Shown piece by piece: positions 34,701 to 49,700 of a DNA stretch of 64,000 bases; positions within the stretch are counted from its first letter, which is position 1, and the number at the start of each line of letters is the position of its first letter. This DNA is from Vicugna pacos (Eukaryota > Chordata > Mammalia > Artiodactyla > Camelidae). The stretch is taken from positions 2,039,501-2,103,500 of the forward strand of contig NC_133010.1 in NCBI RefSeq assembly GCF_048564905.1. The letters are read 5' to 3'. Below the pieces are notes generated by a model. That model saw only the letters and a program-made list of their open reading frames with translations. It made no database searches and had not been told where the DNA came from. A program made the position numbers and the translations under genes.

Positions 34701-37700
34701 CGAGTAAGACGACTCCATTCGGGCTCCACGCTAGTACTAGAACTTTCAGCAGTACTAGAACTTTCAGCAGCAGGCGGTCTATCAACAGGCCGTGCGGGAA
34801 CAGAGCCGAGGAAAGAACTCTTGTGCTGTTTCTCCAGTTGAAGTTCAGTGTTCATCTCGGCCAGCCTCTCATTAGCCCTGCGAGGATCGCAAAGCAGATT
34901 TCATTCATTTCGTTTTTTTCCTAAGTGATGTGTATTTCTAAAGTTGCTATAATAGTAAACAGATTGTCCCGTTAAACTGTTTTGACACCAAAAAATAAGT
35001 CAGCACAGACCTACTGTAAATGATTACAGTTTAAAACTGTCCTGAAGAACGACGTATGTGCCGGGGGGGGAGTGCTTAACTAACAAGTACTTCAACATGG
35101 GGAGAGTCAGAGACGGAGACGCCCCCACAGAGGATCCCCGCTGCCTTCTGCACTGGCTGCACCTAGACATACTCACCCTCAGGAAACCAGTTCAGAAATA
35201 AAAAATAAACCATCCCTCAAAGCCATTTTCAAGCATTTGCTTTCACCCCCCTCATATACACATTTCACGCATTACCTGGGAGAAATCAAGCACGCGGCAC
35301 TGAGCAACAGTTTAGAGCCACCACTTCTGGGGGGCACCAGGCGGCAGAGTCGATGGTGGGAAAGAACTACGACAGCGCCAGGGGCAATTTCAAGTGTCCC
35401 CCAATGTCCCAAAGCTCACTTTGTTACTTTGCTTTTACCAGAGGCCTACATCAGCACCTGCTTTCCACAACCAAAAAAAAAACCTCAAGCGGATTTTCAC
35501 TTTCATAAAAAAAAAAAAAGCAAAAAGCCAGAATAGCACTGGGTGCTTGTTTTAGCCCAAGCCATCAGGGGGGCAATGGGCACCCCGAGCAGCAAGAGGG
35601 GGCCCCACCGAGCTCCTTCCCCAGAACCACACAGTATCCCGGCATCACGCCGCCACGGCTTCGGACTGTGTCTGTGAGCACCTGTGCTTTATGCATTATT
35701 TATTTTATGTATCCACCAGCAAGATGTGTCCTGAGGTAACTGCCTTTTTGCTTTACACCGACAACTTTCATAGGAACACTCTAGTTTTGGATAGCGGGGA
35801 GACCTGTAGCTCATAACACTGCTACTCAGGCACCGGAGGTGGGACTCGCCCTTTCGGTCTTCCACACACCCCCTCGGGCAGGCCACCATATTCTTTTTAG
35901 CCACTTTGTGAACCACTATACTGCCCTTCACCCCGATGTGAATTTCCCCTACTCACCAAGCATGCCTTTACGTAGCGGAGACAAACTTAGAAGGACACAG
36001 TACTTCGTCTCAGGGTGCCCACGAGCAGTGACACCAAATATCACAATCAAGAAAGTAAATTCACCAAACACCAGCATGGGGCCCCTTGGGTTTATGTTGT
36101 ACTCTTCCAAAACACAGTTAACTTTATACTCATTAACATTTCTATTTATGGGAATTCCAACTAGAAATTTTGTGATAATATGGCTGTCTAAATTACAAAG
36201 TTTGCAAAACCCCTAGCTTAAAGACTAGACCAGGTTAAATATATGCAAATTAAAAAATAAAGTCATGTAAAAGCAACAAAAGGCAGGGAGATGCAAACTG
36301 CCCTGGACTGACATTTTAAAGGAGAGTTCATTTACTAACACCATTTCCCAAAATTACACTGTCTAGTCAGCGTTCACTTGCTACCCACCTCACGAACCTG
36401 GCTCAATAAAAATGATGCCTTAGAGACAAATTAGTGACCTAAATTATTTTGTATAATTCTATGTTTTGACTTACGAGTTTAGTTGATTTGCCAGTGACAC
36501 TCTATTTTTTAGCTCTTCCAGGTACAGCTGCCTGTATTTTTCCAATTCTTTTTCATTACAATCAAACTGAGAAGTTTTCCTTCTCAGTTCCGTTTCCAGG
36601 TCTTGAACTCTGTGTTCCATCTGACTCACTGAAGCACGTTTACACTCTCTGAGCAAGTCTTCCTGAGATGCTGCTTGTGCCTACAGCAAATTAAAAGGAC
36701 ACAATTTTAAAAATACTTACAACCTGAGTAATTACAGTCTATTTGTTCCCTTTAGTTTTGAGTCAGTGATTCAGAGAGCAATTTTAAGTGTGGAAAAAAA
36801 GCTGAACTTTAAAATACTTATCATCAATGTCAAGTGAATTAAATCTGAATTATGAAATGAAAGTGGAATCACCCTTATATTAGTACTCATGTAATGTGAT
36901 AGTTCAAAGAATAATAGGATCAATCTAAACTTTTAAAAATTGAAGAATACAACCTAGCAGTAATCCAAGAATGTGGCACAGTATTTACATCACAATATAT
37001 GCTTTTCCTCCTAGTGGTCTTGATTTACACCAATTGGTCTTAAAAATGATTGTCTAGTGAGAGTTGTTCTGAAACATCAGTTTAGTGATAGTAATGATGG
37101 AAACTGAATTATTTAAAGGGAGTAACAAATGCGGCCTTCCAGAAATCTACAAAACAAACTGCTATATGGGAAGTAGAGGGAACACATAAAATGTACACAT
37201 CCGAACTGTAATTCTCTGCGAAGTGAGTTAAAGCACCTTACAGATCAGTGTCTCACCTGTAAAAACTGGCTGATTTCTTTCAGTTTTTCTACTACATCAT
37301 GTCTTCCTTGCTTTTCAGTTTCCTGTCTGTACTGCACAGCTCGCCTGAATTTTTTCAGTGTTTTTACTACATCCCGTCTTGTTTGTTCTTCAGTCTCCCG
37401 TTTGTCCTGCTCCACTTGACTGTGTTCCACTGTATTCATTTCGAGGTGACGTCTGAGGTTTTCTGCTTCTTCCTCCAACTTCTTCTTCTCCTCCTCTAGT
37501 GCTTCACATTTCTTTTGCATCTGTTTCACAGATAATATCTCCTTTAGAAGAAGCTGAGTTTCTGCACTCAGACGGAGAAGTACTGAAGACGTAGATTCGT
37601 CTTTTGCTGGAAGATCAGCATTCTGCGTGAAAAAGGTAAAATTGTTTGGTAATGAGGTTAGCAGACTGAGAACAGCCTAACTCTAACCCAGCATCAAAGG

Positions 37701-40700
37701 TTGAAATAAATTCAGTTACAATAAAATGGTATATCTACCTTGTGGAATGGAGAAACTCAAACTACTCAGAAAATCAAGAAAAAAAGTTCAAACCACCAAG
37801 AGTCACAGAAATATACTGTTCACTGTCATCATCTTTGTTATACATTTGTACTTGATTTTACACTCTGATGTTTCTGTAATTGTTTCTTGTCTTTCCTACA
37901 TAAAATGACTACAAGGCACCTCTTAGTAGAAAGTCTCTTACCCTTTCCTTCCCCAAGTCTTAACTCTTCATGATTTTTAAAGTTTTAGGGAGATCATATT
38001 GAATTACTTAGGGCTGAATTAATAAATGCCTCCCAAAACAAGACTTTGAAAAAAAGACTGCAATTAATACATCTTACAAATATGGATTCTAATGCCATAA
38101 GCCCTTCTCTGAACTACAAATATCTTATGCTTGTTTGAATTGCATTCCAAGGAGCAATGAATGATTCACAGAGTTAAGGAGAAATCCATCTCCTAGTGTA
38201 GTGGTTTAGTAAGATGACCCATACACTTTTCTAAACAAACAAAACAGCCTTCATTCTTGTAATCCTGTGTGGCTCTCCACAAAACAAGAGAACATACTCA
38301 ACAAAAACAAACAAAAAAACTTGCTGGAATTTCAGTGACACTGACTTGGGAAGAACTGCTCTCCTTCAGACAGAAGGATTGTTTGCTAAGACAAGGCAGG
38401 CGGAGGTGGTGGTTGTAAAACATCTCTACAAATTCCTTGACACTTCCCCTGCGAAATTCCCTCCCCTGAAGTAGGTACTGGCCTCAGTTAACTGGTTTCT
38501 AGGGGACAGAATGTGGGGGCACTGCTGTGTGATTTCTAAGGCTAAATGGCCTCTGACTTTCACTCCATAGGGACGCTCACCCTTAGAACCCAGCCACCAC
38601 GCTGTGAAGCCCAGGCCACCTACTGAGTCTTTGTACACACAGCTGTCCCAGCTGATGACTCCAGGGAATATCCTTAACCAAAGCCAGCTCCAACTTCCAG
38701 ACATGGGCATGAACAAGCCTTTAGATTATTCTAGTGCCCGCTTGATGCCAAGTGGAGAAGAAATGGGCTGGCTCCACTGAGCCTTGTCTAAACACAGATT
38801 TGGGAACCAAGCAAATGCTGTTTTGAGTCACCAGGTTTTGAGGCAGTTTATTATATAAATTATTAGCAACAAATAACTGGCACAGATATTGATATTAAAA
38901 ATGGGGCACAGCCATTAAAAAAGAACCCAAGATGTGGGGACGCCTTTGCACCTGGAGGTAGGTGAAACCTGAACAGATGCAGAGAAGAGTAAGAGTGAAA
39001 ACCCAAAGTGTCCACGAGACTGTTAGTGGAAGCCTGAGGGCCCTTGAAGGGCTGAGAGTGAAGGCTTCTAGGCCAGGGAAGAAGATGACGACCCTGAAAC
39101 CGGAGGCAACGGGACTCTTGCTACCGAACAGCTGAAAGTAAAGTTGATGAGATACGCTAAAACAAACAAAAAGATTATTAAATATAAAGGAACCAGGACT
39201 CACTGGGTTCAAATATCTGTATCCCATTTAAAGCATCTCCACATGCCCAATGGTCACATAATGGGTAAGCAGAGAAATGGCTTCCGGGCTAAGATCAAAT
39301 CTAGGGTGCTGCCAGGAAAACAGTCTGAAGATGAAGCCAAGACTTTGTTAAGACCTTGGAAAGATTTAACGTGCTGCCTCAAATTCCTTTAAAGATCTTA
39401 AAAGCATAAGAATTTCAAAGGCATGGCCCCCCAACCGCTTCACAGGAAGCCCAAGGTGAAGAGTTTATCTCAAAAAGACGTGAGAGTAGCCTTTCCAATG
39501 GCAGGAACCCCAATAAAATTCACAGGAAATTCAAAGTTTTAAAGAGAACTGTGCTAGCAAAACTACTGCTTGCTAGCTTGGACTGAAAGAGACAAGACAG
39601 TGCAAAATGGGAAGAGGCCTTTGGGCCTCTTTTCTTAGAAGGTCTACAAGGAGGAAGCTGGCTTGAGAGAACTGCTCAGCTGCAAACACAGGTCACTGCT
39701 CATGAAAGGGACAGAACAAAGAGCTTAGAGAGGGCAGCGAAGGAGAACCCCTCCCAGGGTTAGGACTAAGTCCTAATCAAAGAGCCAACAGCATCAGGCT
39801 GCACTGCAGAACAGGTACGGGCCAGCGGGCCTCCCATCTTCCATCTGTGAGTGAGGGAGTCCTCAGCAGTTCAGGAGAATGCTGGGTGTGTGGCGGCAAA
39901 TAACCCGTGTCTCCTTATCCTCAAGCCTCAGCACTGAGAGGCGTGTACCCAAGGGCTGTACTCCAGAAAGCACGCCCAGGAACCTCAGCCCCTCCTGGAC
40001 CTGGTGAAGATGGGAAAGTAAGACCCTGGGCTGGAGCCTGAGCCTAACACCACAGCGACCGAGACCTGCTCACGACCGAGTAGGGACAAGTGGATTTCTT
40101 GTATGGAAGCAGTAACAAAACATTGTGGCTAGTGAGTAGATTATGCTGGTTTTTGAATGTCTCCATAAATTTTCAAAATTAATTCCATAAAAAAGGTACA
40201 ATATGGGCCAACCTTAAGTGCCCTGCTCCTAATGAACAGAAAACGGTGAAAGTGGCACTGACTGAACGGCAGGGCTCGGTTTGAAAAGGCACTTCAGCTT
40301 CTGCCTCGCTCTTAACCCTGAAACCCAGTCTCAGGCGGGCAAGCTCAGGCCACAGAGACAGCTTCCGTGTTCCAGGGGAGGTGGTCCACCTGCCCACCCC
40401 ACCTAAGCCACAGCCCACCGCCGACATCAACCATCAGACATCAGCGGATGAACCTTCACGTGATTCCAGCCCCCTGCCTTCGAGCTGCCCCACCTGAAGC
40501 TGAGAGGAATAGAGGCCAGCTGTCTTGGCCACACTTTTCCTAAGTGTAGGTTGTGAACGAAGTAAATGCTTATTTAAGCCACTGAACTTTGGGGAGTTTG
40601 TTAGGCAAAAACAGATAAACAGAAGAGTGGATGAAAAAACAGTAAGAAATGTAACTTGAATAGAGTAGAAATTGGTCTCCTATAAACTGGAATGTAACAA

Positions 40701-43700
40701 ACGTTGAGATTATCTTATTAATGACAAAGTGCTGATGAGAAGCAGCAGGTAACTGAAAGAAAGACCTCAGAACTAGCGAGAAGGAAGATGCTTTAGAGTC
40801 CCCTCCAATTACAGCTTCTTACAAACAGGCATGTATTTCACAGTTTCCCCTCAACTTTGAGGATAAGGAAGGCTGGTAAGCAAGGAGACACAGGATTTGA
40901 AGTCTAATAATTGAAAAACAACTAGAAATAGTCAGTTTACCAAAATCAACCTTTTTACCTCATCTCAACGAACTGAACTTCTAAGAGAACAGGCAGCTTT
41001 GAGAACTTACTAATCTAGCACTCACTCTTCATTTTCCTTTCCTCAGAGAGAAAATAAAATATTAAGGAACCATAAATGTAGTGTCCTTTGGCAGTATTTA
41101 AATTAAATACAATTTTTCCTTTACCTTACTTAAAAGCTCGTTGGTAAGGGAAGGTAAGACTGTCTCAGCTTCATGTTGTAGCACAATGTTTCTCCATATC
41201 ACACAGATTGGCTTTGAACTTTTGAAATTCAAATTACTAATCTGTTATCTGTTTCTGATAAACTGATTGAATATTATCTAATTTTTAACAGCTGTACTCT
41301 TGGAAAATTTTCCTTGGATGGGATGAAATATTTATTTCATTAATTATGCATTAAGCTATAGACTACAGCTAGGCACCTCTCCTTTTAAGTAAAAGGAGGT
41401 AGACACAGGGAGCTGAGAATGCAGGATCTGCACCAAGAACAAGATTGGCACCAGAGTGACACACAGGAACCAAGCCAAAAGAGGACTTCATCGTGCACCG
41501 CAAGATGATGGATTAGAGAGGCTTCCAAAGAGGAAGGTTGAATTAATCTTTTCCAGGCTTAATCTTTTGTCTCTAGGTAGTGAAATCTATGGATGAGTCT
41601 ATGAATTATAATGAGTGCAACATAATGAAGTATATTGCAGACTGAGTCAGCAGATCCCGTGACCATGATTTGATGGAAACTGGAGTGAAGTGGGAGGCAC
41701 TGGGTGAGAAACTAAAGGTCTGAATGGGGGGAAGGAATGGACTTTACCTTTGCAAGCCTATTTTCTGTCATATCACAGAGTCAGCAAGGCATAAGCTGGC
41801 CACAGGCCCCTTCAGGACGCAGCAGATCTCCACAGAAGTGGAGTTACAGACATTCTGCGACACTGACTATTTATTATGATGTAAAACAACTGGTACTATG
41901 CAAGAAGACACGGAAAGAGTTCTCATAACATCTGAATTGGTACTGGCATAGGACAGACATAGATCAATGCATCACCACTGAGAATCTAAAAGAAACCCTC
42001 ACATTTACAGTCAATTGATTTTCAATACGAGTGTCAAATAACTGAATGAGACAGTAATAGTCTCTTTAACAAATGGTACAGGGACAACTGGATATCCACA
42101 TGCAAAAGAACAAAATTCGACCTCTACCTCATACAACATATATATAAAACTAACTAAGTGAAAGAGCTAAACCTACAAAGTTCTTAGAAGAAAACACAGG
42201 CGTGTGTCTTCATGACTGGATCTGGCACTTGTTTCTTAGGGCAGTAAAAGACAGAAATAGATTAACTGAACTTCATCAAAATTAAAAACTTCTACTCTTC
42301 AAAAGACACCATCAAGAAGGTAAGAAGGCAAGCTCCTGAACAGGAGGAAATACTTGAAAATCCTACATCTGATCAAAGGCTTGCACCCAGGATACAAAAA
42401 GGACTCTGACAATTCAATCATAAAAAGACAGCCCAATTTGAAAATGGGCAAAAACCTAAACAGACAGGTCTTCAAAGAAGATACACAGATAAGCACATGA
42501 AAAGATCCCCAACATTCTTAGTCATCAGAAAAATGCAAATCAAAGCCACAACGAGATGCCAGTTCACACCTACCAGGAGAGCTGAGGACCAGTGATGACA
42601 GGAATGCATAGAAATTGGGAGAATTATACACTTTGGATAAAAATGTTAGATGGTGCAGCCACTCTGGAAAACAGTATGGCAGGTCCTCAGAAGGTTAAAC
42701 AGAGTTACCATATGACCCATATGACACCATTTCCATTCTTAAGTATATTCCCCAAAGAAATGGGAACATGTTTACACCAAAACTTGGACAGAAATGTTCA
42801 CAGCAGCATTATTAGCAATAGCCAAAAAGCAGAGGCAACCCAAAGGTCCATCAACTGATGGATGGATAAATGGTTTAGCCCCACAACCGACTACTGTTAG
42901 ACAATAAACAGAAATGGAAATACTGACAAGCGCTGTAACATGGATGAACCTTGAAGACGTGTTGTCAAATGAAAAAAGCTAATCATGAAGGACTGCAGAG
43001 CATGTGATTCCATTCCTGGGAAATACCCAGAACAGTCACATCTGTAGAGACAGAAGTCAGACTAGTGGTTGCCGGGGGGTGGGGGGGCTGCGGTGCTGGG
43101 GGTGATGGCCAAGGGATGCAGGCTTTCTTTTTGGGGTGATGGGAATGTTCTAAAATTGATTGTGGTGACAGCTACACATCTCTGAACATACTAGGAGATA
43201 CTAACGATGCATCCTAAATGGGTGAATTATATGATACGTGAATATTTTTCTTTTTTGGTGGAGGGAAGTAATTTTTACTTATTTATTTTTAGAGGAGGTA
43301 CAGGGGATCGAACCCAGGACCTTGTGTATGCTAAGCATGCACTCTACCACTTGAGTTATGCAACCCCCCTATAATATGTGAATGATATCTCAACAAAGTT
43401 AAAAAAAAAAAATCCAAAGGCAGGATCTAGACAATTTTCTTAATTCTCTATTTTGGGTGTACAGATGTGATCTGAACTTCTCCATGCTTTGACAACATGT
43501 CTAAAATGAATAGAAAATGAAGGCAATGTCTAACTTCAACTGGTTTGTATAATGACCTTTCTGCACAAGGTATTCTGAAATCCATGAAATAAATACACAC
43601 AGGTTCTATATCCATTCACAAAAGTGAAGATGAGACATGACAATTTTCTGGAACATTCCATGAAACATTATCCTCTGATTTTATCTAGCTTGCCTCATTG

Positions 43701-46700
43701 TGGTGAGAGATCACTAAAACATACTGTTTAATAGGAAAAAAAAGTTAACTTCTGTGAGGAAAGAGGTATAATTCTCAACTTCTCTAAGGGTAAATATTAT
43801 AAGAAAAAAATAAACAATGGCAGAATGAAAGTCAACATTTAAGAAACAAGTGCATTATAAAGATAATAAAAGTGAAATTATAATGAAGATGCAAAAGAAA
43901 GCTGTCCCTGAAAAGCTGGTGGCCTGCAACACTCTGCGCTGCACGTTCACGGCCGACGTGCTGAATTTCATACATACTGGGCTCGCAGTTTGATGTGGCT
44001 TCCTCTCTCCATCCTGTCTCTTATTTTCTGAAGTAGTTTGATGATGTGCTGTCACCTCCAGGGATGCTTCCAACGTGGACACTTTCTTTCGGGTGTCAGC
44101 CAGTTCTTGCTGAAGCTGTCTCATACGGGCCTAAAAAGATAACTCTGTTACTGAATTTTCAGTCACCTTATCATTAAGTTACATTAATAATATATAACTC
44201 CAACAAATGGGCTTTGAGAACTATCCCCACAGACATCAGTTCACCTTTTCCTAATAGGCACACATTCCTGTTTACTGAATTTCATTAAACACACAGAAGG
44301 CGTGACCCTCCTGCCTTACCGACAGTAAGTTAACTTAGACAATGGAGGCAGCCCCACCAGCCACTCCCTGCCCCTCCCAGGAAGCGGCCGAACTTCACCC
44401 CCACTGAAGTCTCAGACAGAAAGGGGTGTGTGGGTGGGATGAGTGGTGGGTGGTAAGTTCCACACTGTGGAACATTCTCCCTCTTTCTCATTAGAGGCTT
44501 AAGTTCAGAGTTCTTCACATATTCAATCTGGTGTTTAAATCCTTCCAACAGACTCCCATCTCACAATAAAAACGAGGATATTCCAATGGCCTTTGGGGAC
44601 CCGAGACAACCTGGCGTCCCCTGCCTCCTGGACTGCAGCTCCTACGGCTCCCCCCACCTCTCCCAGGCACTCCCTTCCTGCCACTCAGGACTCTGGCTGC
44701 TCCTCCTCAGTCTGAAAATGGGACCCCAGTGCCAGACTCGAACATCACAGAGCGCCCCAGTTCCTCTGTTCTGGACAAACTTAGAGCCAAATGACAGTAA
44801 CTGAGCCTTGCAATGAGAACTGTGAGCACATTATTTGAGAAAATGTTCAAAGTAAATTACAAATAGAACAGGGGAGACTAAGTCAAACACAGTTTTGCGA
44901 AAATTTACATTTGTCCCAAATTATGACTGAATGATAAGTAGATGCCTTTAAGGAGTGGAGAGGACATAACAATACATGATTTGAGATGGAAGTATTTCTA
45001 AATTTAATTCCAATTGACATGAATAAAAATAAAGTTATACCAACTAAAAATGTATGAAAAGCTACTGAAGGAAAAGTACTGCAAGATACAGCATTTACAC
45101 ATTAACTGTCAAGGTAATCCACACAATTGAATCTTTTCTCTCTCTCTTTTTTTTGTTTTTGTTTACTTTTTTTGTTCACACAACTGAATCTTAATTTCAA
45201 AATACTCCTTTTAGGTCTGAGCATTTCATTTATCTGCTTCATGACACTAAAATGTGGTGACAAAGATTAAAATGATTTGGGCAGTATAAATTACTAAGAC
45301 CTGCCTGTATCTGTCAACAGCTTATAGCTTAATCTCTTAGAATTTCAGGTGACACGGCATCTTTACACAAAGTAAAGCACCTCTCAGGTCTAATTTTTGT
45401 TTGCTGGATACAAGAAATGCCTTTAGGCTGCTTTACAGTGTATATATTTATAGCCCGCACATTTTTTATATTCAACTAGTTTCAATGTTCAGCTTCCATC
45501 AGATACTACTTTGAATTTTGTTTGAGGAAGTCTGAAAATTAGTTCCCTTTCTGGGTACTTACTTCCATTTCTGCTCTGTCCGTTTCATACTGACACAGTC
45601 TGTCCTTTAAACATCTGCATTCTTTAATTAACTCCTTGTTTCCTTCCTCCAGCATCAGAACTCGTCTGCTCATGGCTTCAAGTTTTCCCATGTGGTCCAG
45701 AAATGGCTCTGGAGTATTAAGTATTGTCTTTTCACTTCTGGCTTCATTTCGAGCAACCTCTAGTTGCTGTCGAAGCAACGTGTTTTCACTTTGTAGTTTA
45801 CATATTGTCTCCTTCAAGAATGCCTGCTTTGCAATGTATTTGATGACGTCCCCTTGTTTGCTCTGAGACAAGGGTTCAGTTTCCTTGTTTGAACACTGGG
45901 CTTGGCCTCGGTCTCTGTGCACACATTCTAATACCAACGTTGTTGGTCTAAGAGCATCTCTCCTGGGATGGAGCTCAATTTCTGGGCCACGGAATTGACG
46001 CTCAGCTTCAGGAAGTTGCTGAGGAAGCACCTCGCTGCTATCTTTTGGGTCAGACAGCTCAAAATCCATTGTGTCCTGTAAGTGAAACCCCTCATCTCTT
46101 ACTCTTTGAACTGTATGCAATAAACTGACATATCATAATTTCCTTTGAAGTGGAAGACTAATCTCTAAGTTTATACAACAAAAACTTTGCAGTAACTGGG
46201 TATCCAACTGGAAAAACTTAAGGTGGATACAAATCTCAAACTTTAACCAGAAATCCCCCAAAGTTCAAAAATTTAATTAAAGACAGTGAATCCATGAAAG
46301 TTAAAAAGAAACCACAAAAGGATGTTTAAGAAGCTCAGAATCGGAAAGGCCTTTCTTTCTCTGAAATACAACAAACCCAAAAGGCTTAAAATAAAAAATG
46401 CATAAATCTGACTACACTTAAAAATTATATCTGACATCTAACCTTTACAGCTACCCCCAAAGTAAGAGCCTTAGCTCTGTAGAAATTGGGACAGGTTAGA
46501 TTTCCTAAAAAATTCTTTCCTGAGAATATTCCATAAATATTCTCCCTTTCTAACATTTTTAGAGCGAGTTATAAGAATTACATCTACGGATAAATGATAA
46601 ACCTAAGCACTGTACTAAGCACATCTACAAACATCAATTAACTCATTTAGCTGTGACAATTCTGGAATAAAGGGTTAAAAACACAAGCAAGCTGCAGGGT

Positions 46701-49700
46701 TTTCCCCAGGGCTTCTGAGTCTACGACTCTTACACCAAACCAAAGCTACTTCTTTAGGATAAATACATAAACACAAGAGAAGCCTTCTATTTCCCTAATG
46801 GTGAATACACTAAAGGTAAAGAAGGTCAAATTTACAGAGCTCTTCTTAGAAAGTCAGGAGACTATTTGCTTCTGCAATAATTTTTATTTCTTCTTCATGC
46901 TGTTTATAACAGTAATGGATGTGAAACAGCAGGAAAATACAGTGAACTGTTTTATTAAAAATAAAGTCCTGATCAATAAATTATCACTAAATATAGATTA
47001 TGGCGTATCTATCACTGTATTCGAAAGCTCCTTGTACTGAAATCGGATACCACATGGAGCAGAGTGTTACCTTTTATCACACGTAGGAGAATGACACCCA
47101 AACTACGGTTTCTGAACTGGCTATACTTTTTCCTCCTTACCATCAGTGGAAATGATAAAGTAACCTCTCCATTCATCTATCAAAGGAGTGAGATCACTGC
47201 CAGAAACTAGAATGCTTGCCGTTAGTCGCAACAGTTTTGGATCATGGAAAGCTCATCAATTCCTATGGACAATATTAACAGCCTCTCCTTGGATGAGGCC
47301 ATTGTGAATGTCACTACATCACTGTTGCCGGCAAGTGGATTTGAATTCAAAATATCGCTTTATCCAATAGACCGGAAATGAAACCCCCAGAAAATGTATT
47401 TACATATGCAGGCTTTTAAAACCCTCTATACTTTCTGTACCTACAGTTTTGGTTTTTAAACTATATAAGTATACAAATTCACACACACACGTTTGAAGAT
47501 GACTAAAGAAAATACCTCAGCATTCATTTTCTCATTAGCCTTTTCTGCCTCCTTTTGTTGGGAAAGACGATGGGCCAGGACTTCATCTTGTATTACTTGG
47601 GCATTCTGCTCTTGGGAAAGTTCTCTCTGAGCGTCATTTCGCTCTTCTAAAACCTGGAGACATATGACATTAGGGTTTGGGTTTTACACCATGAAAAAAA
47701 GTCAAAAAAAGCTTAGGAGGGGAATCTTTAAAAAAATTTTTTAAACCTGTTAATAAGAAGTAGCCTTTTTAAGCACAGGGACCTTTAATGCACATAAATA
47801 ACTCAAATTCTAATACACATGACAGTTCAATGCATCACAGAGCAAAAACACAAGGGATGTAGTATCATGAAAGAAAAACTTTTTTAGCACTTTTTAACCT
47901 GAGTTATAGTCATTTTACAATGTTGTGTCAAATTCCAGTGTAGAGCACAATTTTTCAGTTCTACATGAACATATATATATTCATTGTGACTTTTTTTTGT
48001 TGTGAGCTACCACAAGATCTTGCATATATCTCCCTGTGCTGTACAGTATAATCTTGTTTATCTATTCTGCATATGCCTGTCAGTATCTACAAATTTTGAA
48101 ATCCCAGTGACAGAAAATTTCTTTATAAGGCATTTAACAAGTTCCATCATAGTCTCAAGGTGATTTAGCCTGGATTTTAACTTCAAAAAGCCAAAATTAA
48201 CACCTGGATTTGAATTAGACTTGTTAATTTGTTCAATGGACCAAAACCATCAATCCTTATGTTAATGATGAAGCTCAATTTAACTTCCATTCCTTCATTC
48301 AGAAAAGACAGAGCATCTATTAGATGCCAAGAACACCAAGAAATTAGTAAATTAAGCTCTAAATGTCATAGTTCATATTTAGGATGAGATAACTTTTATT
48401 TGTTTTAAATGAAAATATAGATTAATTCAAAAGAATATTATAAATAATATTGATGAAACAGTGTTAGAGGTATGAAACTTTCACATTATGACTAATTTAC
48501 CTGATTTGGTTTATTCCTTATGCTCTTCAGTTTGCATTCTAGTGCTCGGGCAGTGCTTTCAAGTTGTTGTTTCAGGTCAACTTGCTCATTGTATTGTTTC
48601 TCTTTTCTTTTTAAATCATCCTTACATTTTTCATATAATGTATAAGCATTTTTCTTCTTCTTGTTTTCTTGTTCTAATGTACATCTGCAGTGAAATATGC
48701 TTACCTTAAAATTTATTTTGTTAGAAAATTAAAGGTTCACTTTATGATGTGATTCTTCACATGCTCATTTACTACCCTAATGGAATTTCTAGGTTCTCAA
48801 TTTTTTTTTCATTTCTAAGTCTCACATTTTAATTTCCTCACTTCAATCTCTTCATAAAGATATACACACACACACACACGTTTGAAAAGTAGCAATGAAA
48901 AGACAAAATGCTACTGGGTTTCAGACAAGAGTAACTCTGGTCAATAGTGTAGGAAAGAAATCTTGCAATTATTCAGTAAGGATTGAATTGAAAATTACCC
49001 TTTTTTCCCCACATAGTCATAAATTACTCCTTCATTGGGACAGAGAATTTAGTTACTATTTAAAAGAGAAGTTGCTATTTAGAAACAAGTTTATAAGTTC
49101 ATGAGAGATAAAATTTCAACTTCCTGAAGTATTACAGGGACTCCTACATGATCTCCAGCGGAAGGTAACATCCGCAGGTGTCTTTTCCAGAACACAGACC
49201 CGCTAATTAGCATAATCCAAGGCGAGGCTGGGGAGTCTACTCCCTGATGCCCTACACTATGTTTCTTCTTTTGCAACACTTTGAACTTACCTTGTGGAAT
49301 ATTATTTATTTAGTAAATCATTTTTAAATCCCTTTTGGTACAAGGCAGGATCCACAGTAAGTAATTAAAAAATAAAGAGTAATCCATGCTTTCAGCATAG
49401 ACCTTTGAACTAATCTTATCTCTGTATGAGAGCGATGCTGAATAAACTAACCAGTAATCACTTTCCACTTTACTTTTCAGTCCATCCATTCATATGTTAA
49501 GAACCAAACTGCATAAATTTTTTTTAAAGTTTCTGCCTTGAGAAAAATGGTCATTTCATAATTCTGCAAGTGGGAATGTAAAGTAATACAAACTTTCTGG
49601 AGGACAACTGAGAGATAAGGATCAAAGATTTGTTGTAAAGAAATACAGGAGATATATATATATCCTATATTTGGCTGTGTTATTTCCAAGAGTCTCATAT

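Larger units (their letters stand above)
37623..43977 (-). other. ANKRD26-like: 6.4-kb intron of the ANKRD26-like gene
   Basis: It holds the MaLR fossil, the L1 3' end and a SINE. Human ANKRD26 has further coiled-coil exons at this point (LQEAQDRHTEAV to KLKHK). I searched the minus strand by eye and found none. Intron phase (0) is compatible with their simple absence. Confidence 0.5.

Noticed and set aside
42592-42858. Open frame of 88 codons
   Set aside because: It lies inside the L1 3' region and is not a host gene.
45636-45866. Plus-strand open frame
   Set aside because: It is the antisense shadow of exon m.
46076-46110. Including these 35 bases in exon m
   Set aside because: They look like human coding sequence, but no preceding exon supplies the needed phase. 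Kept as a finding instead.
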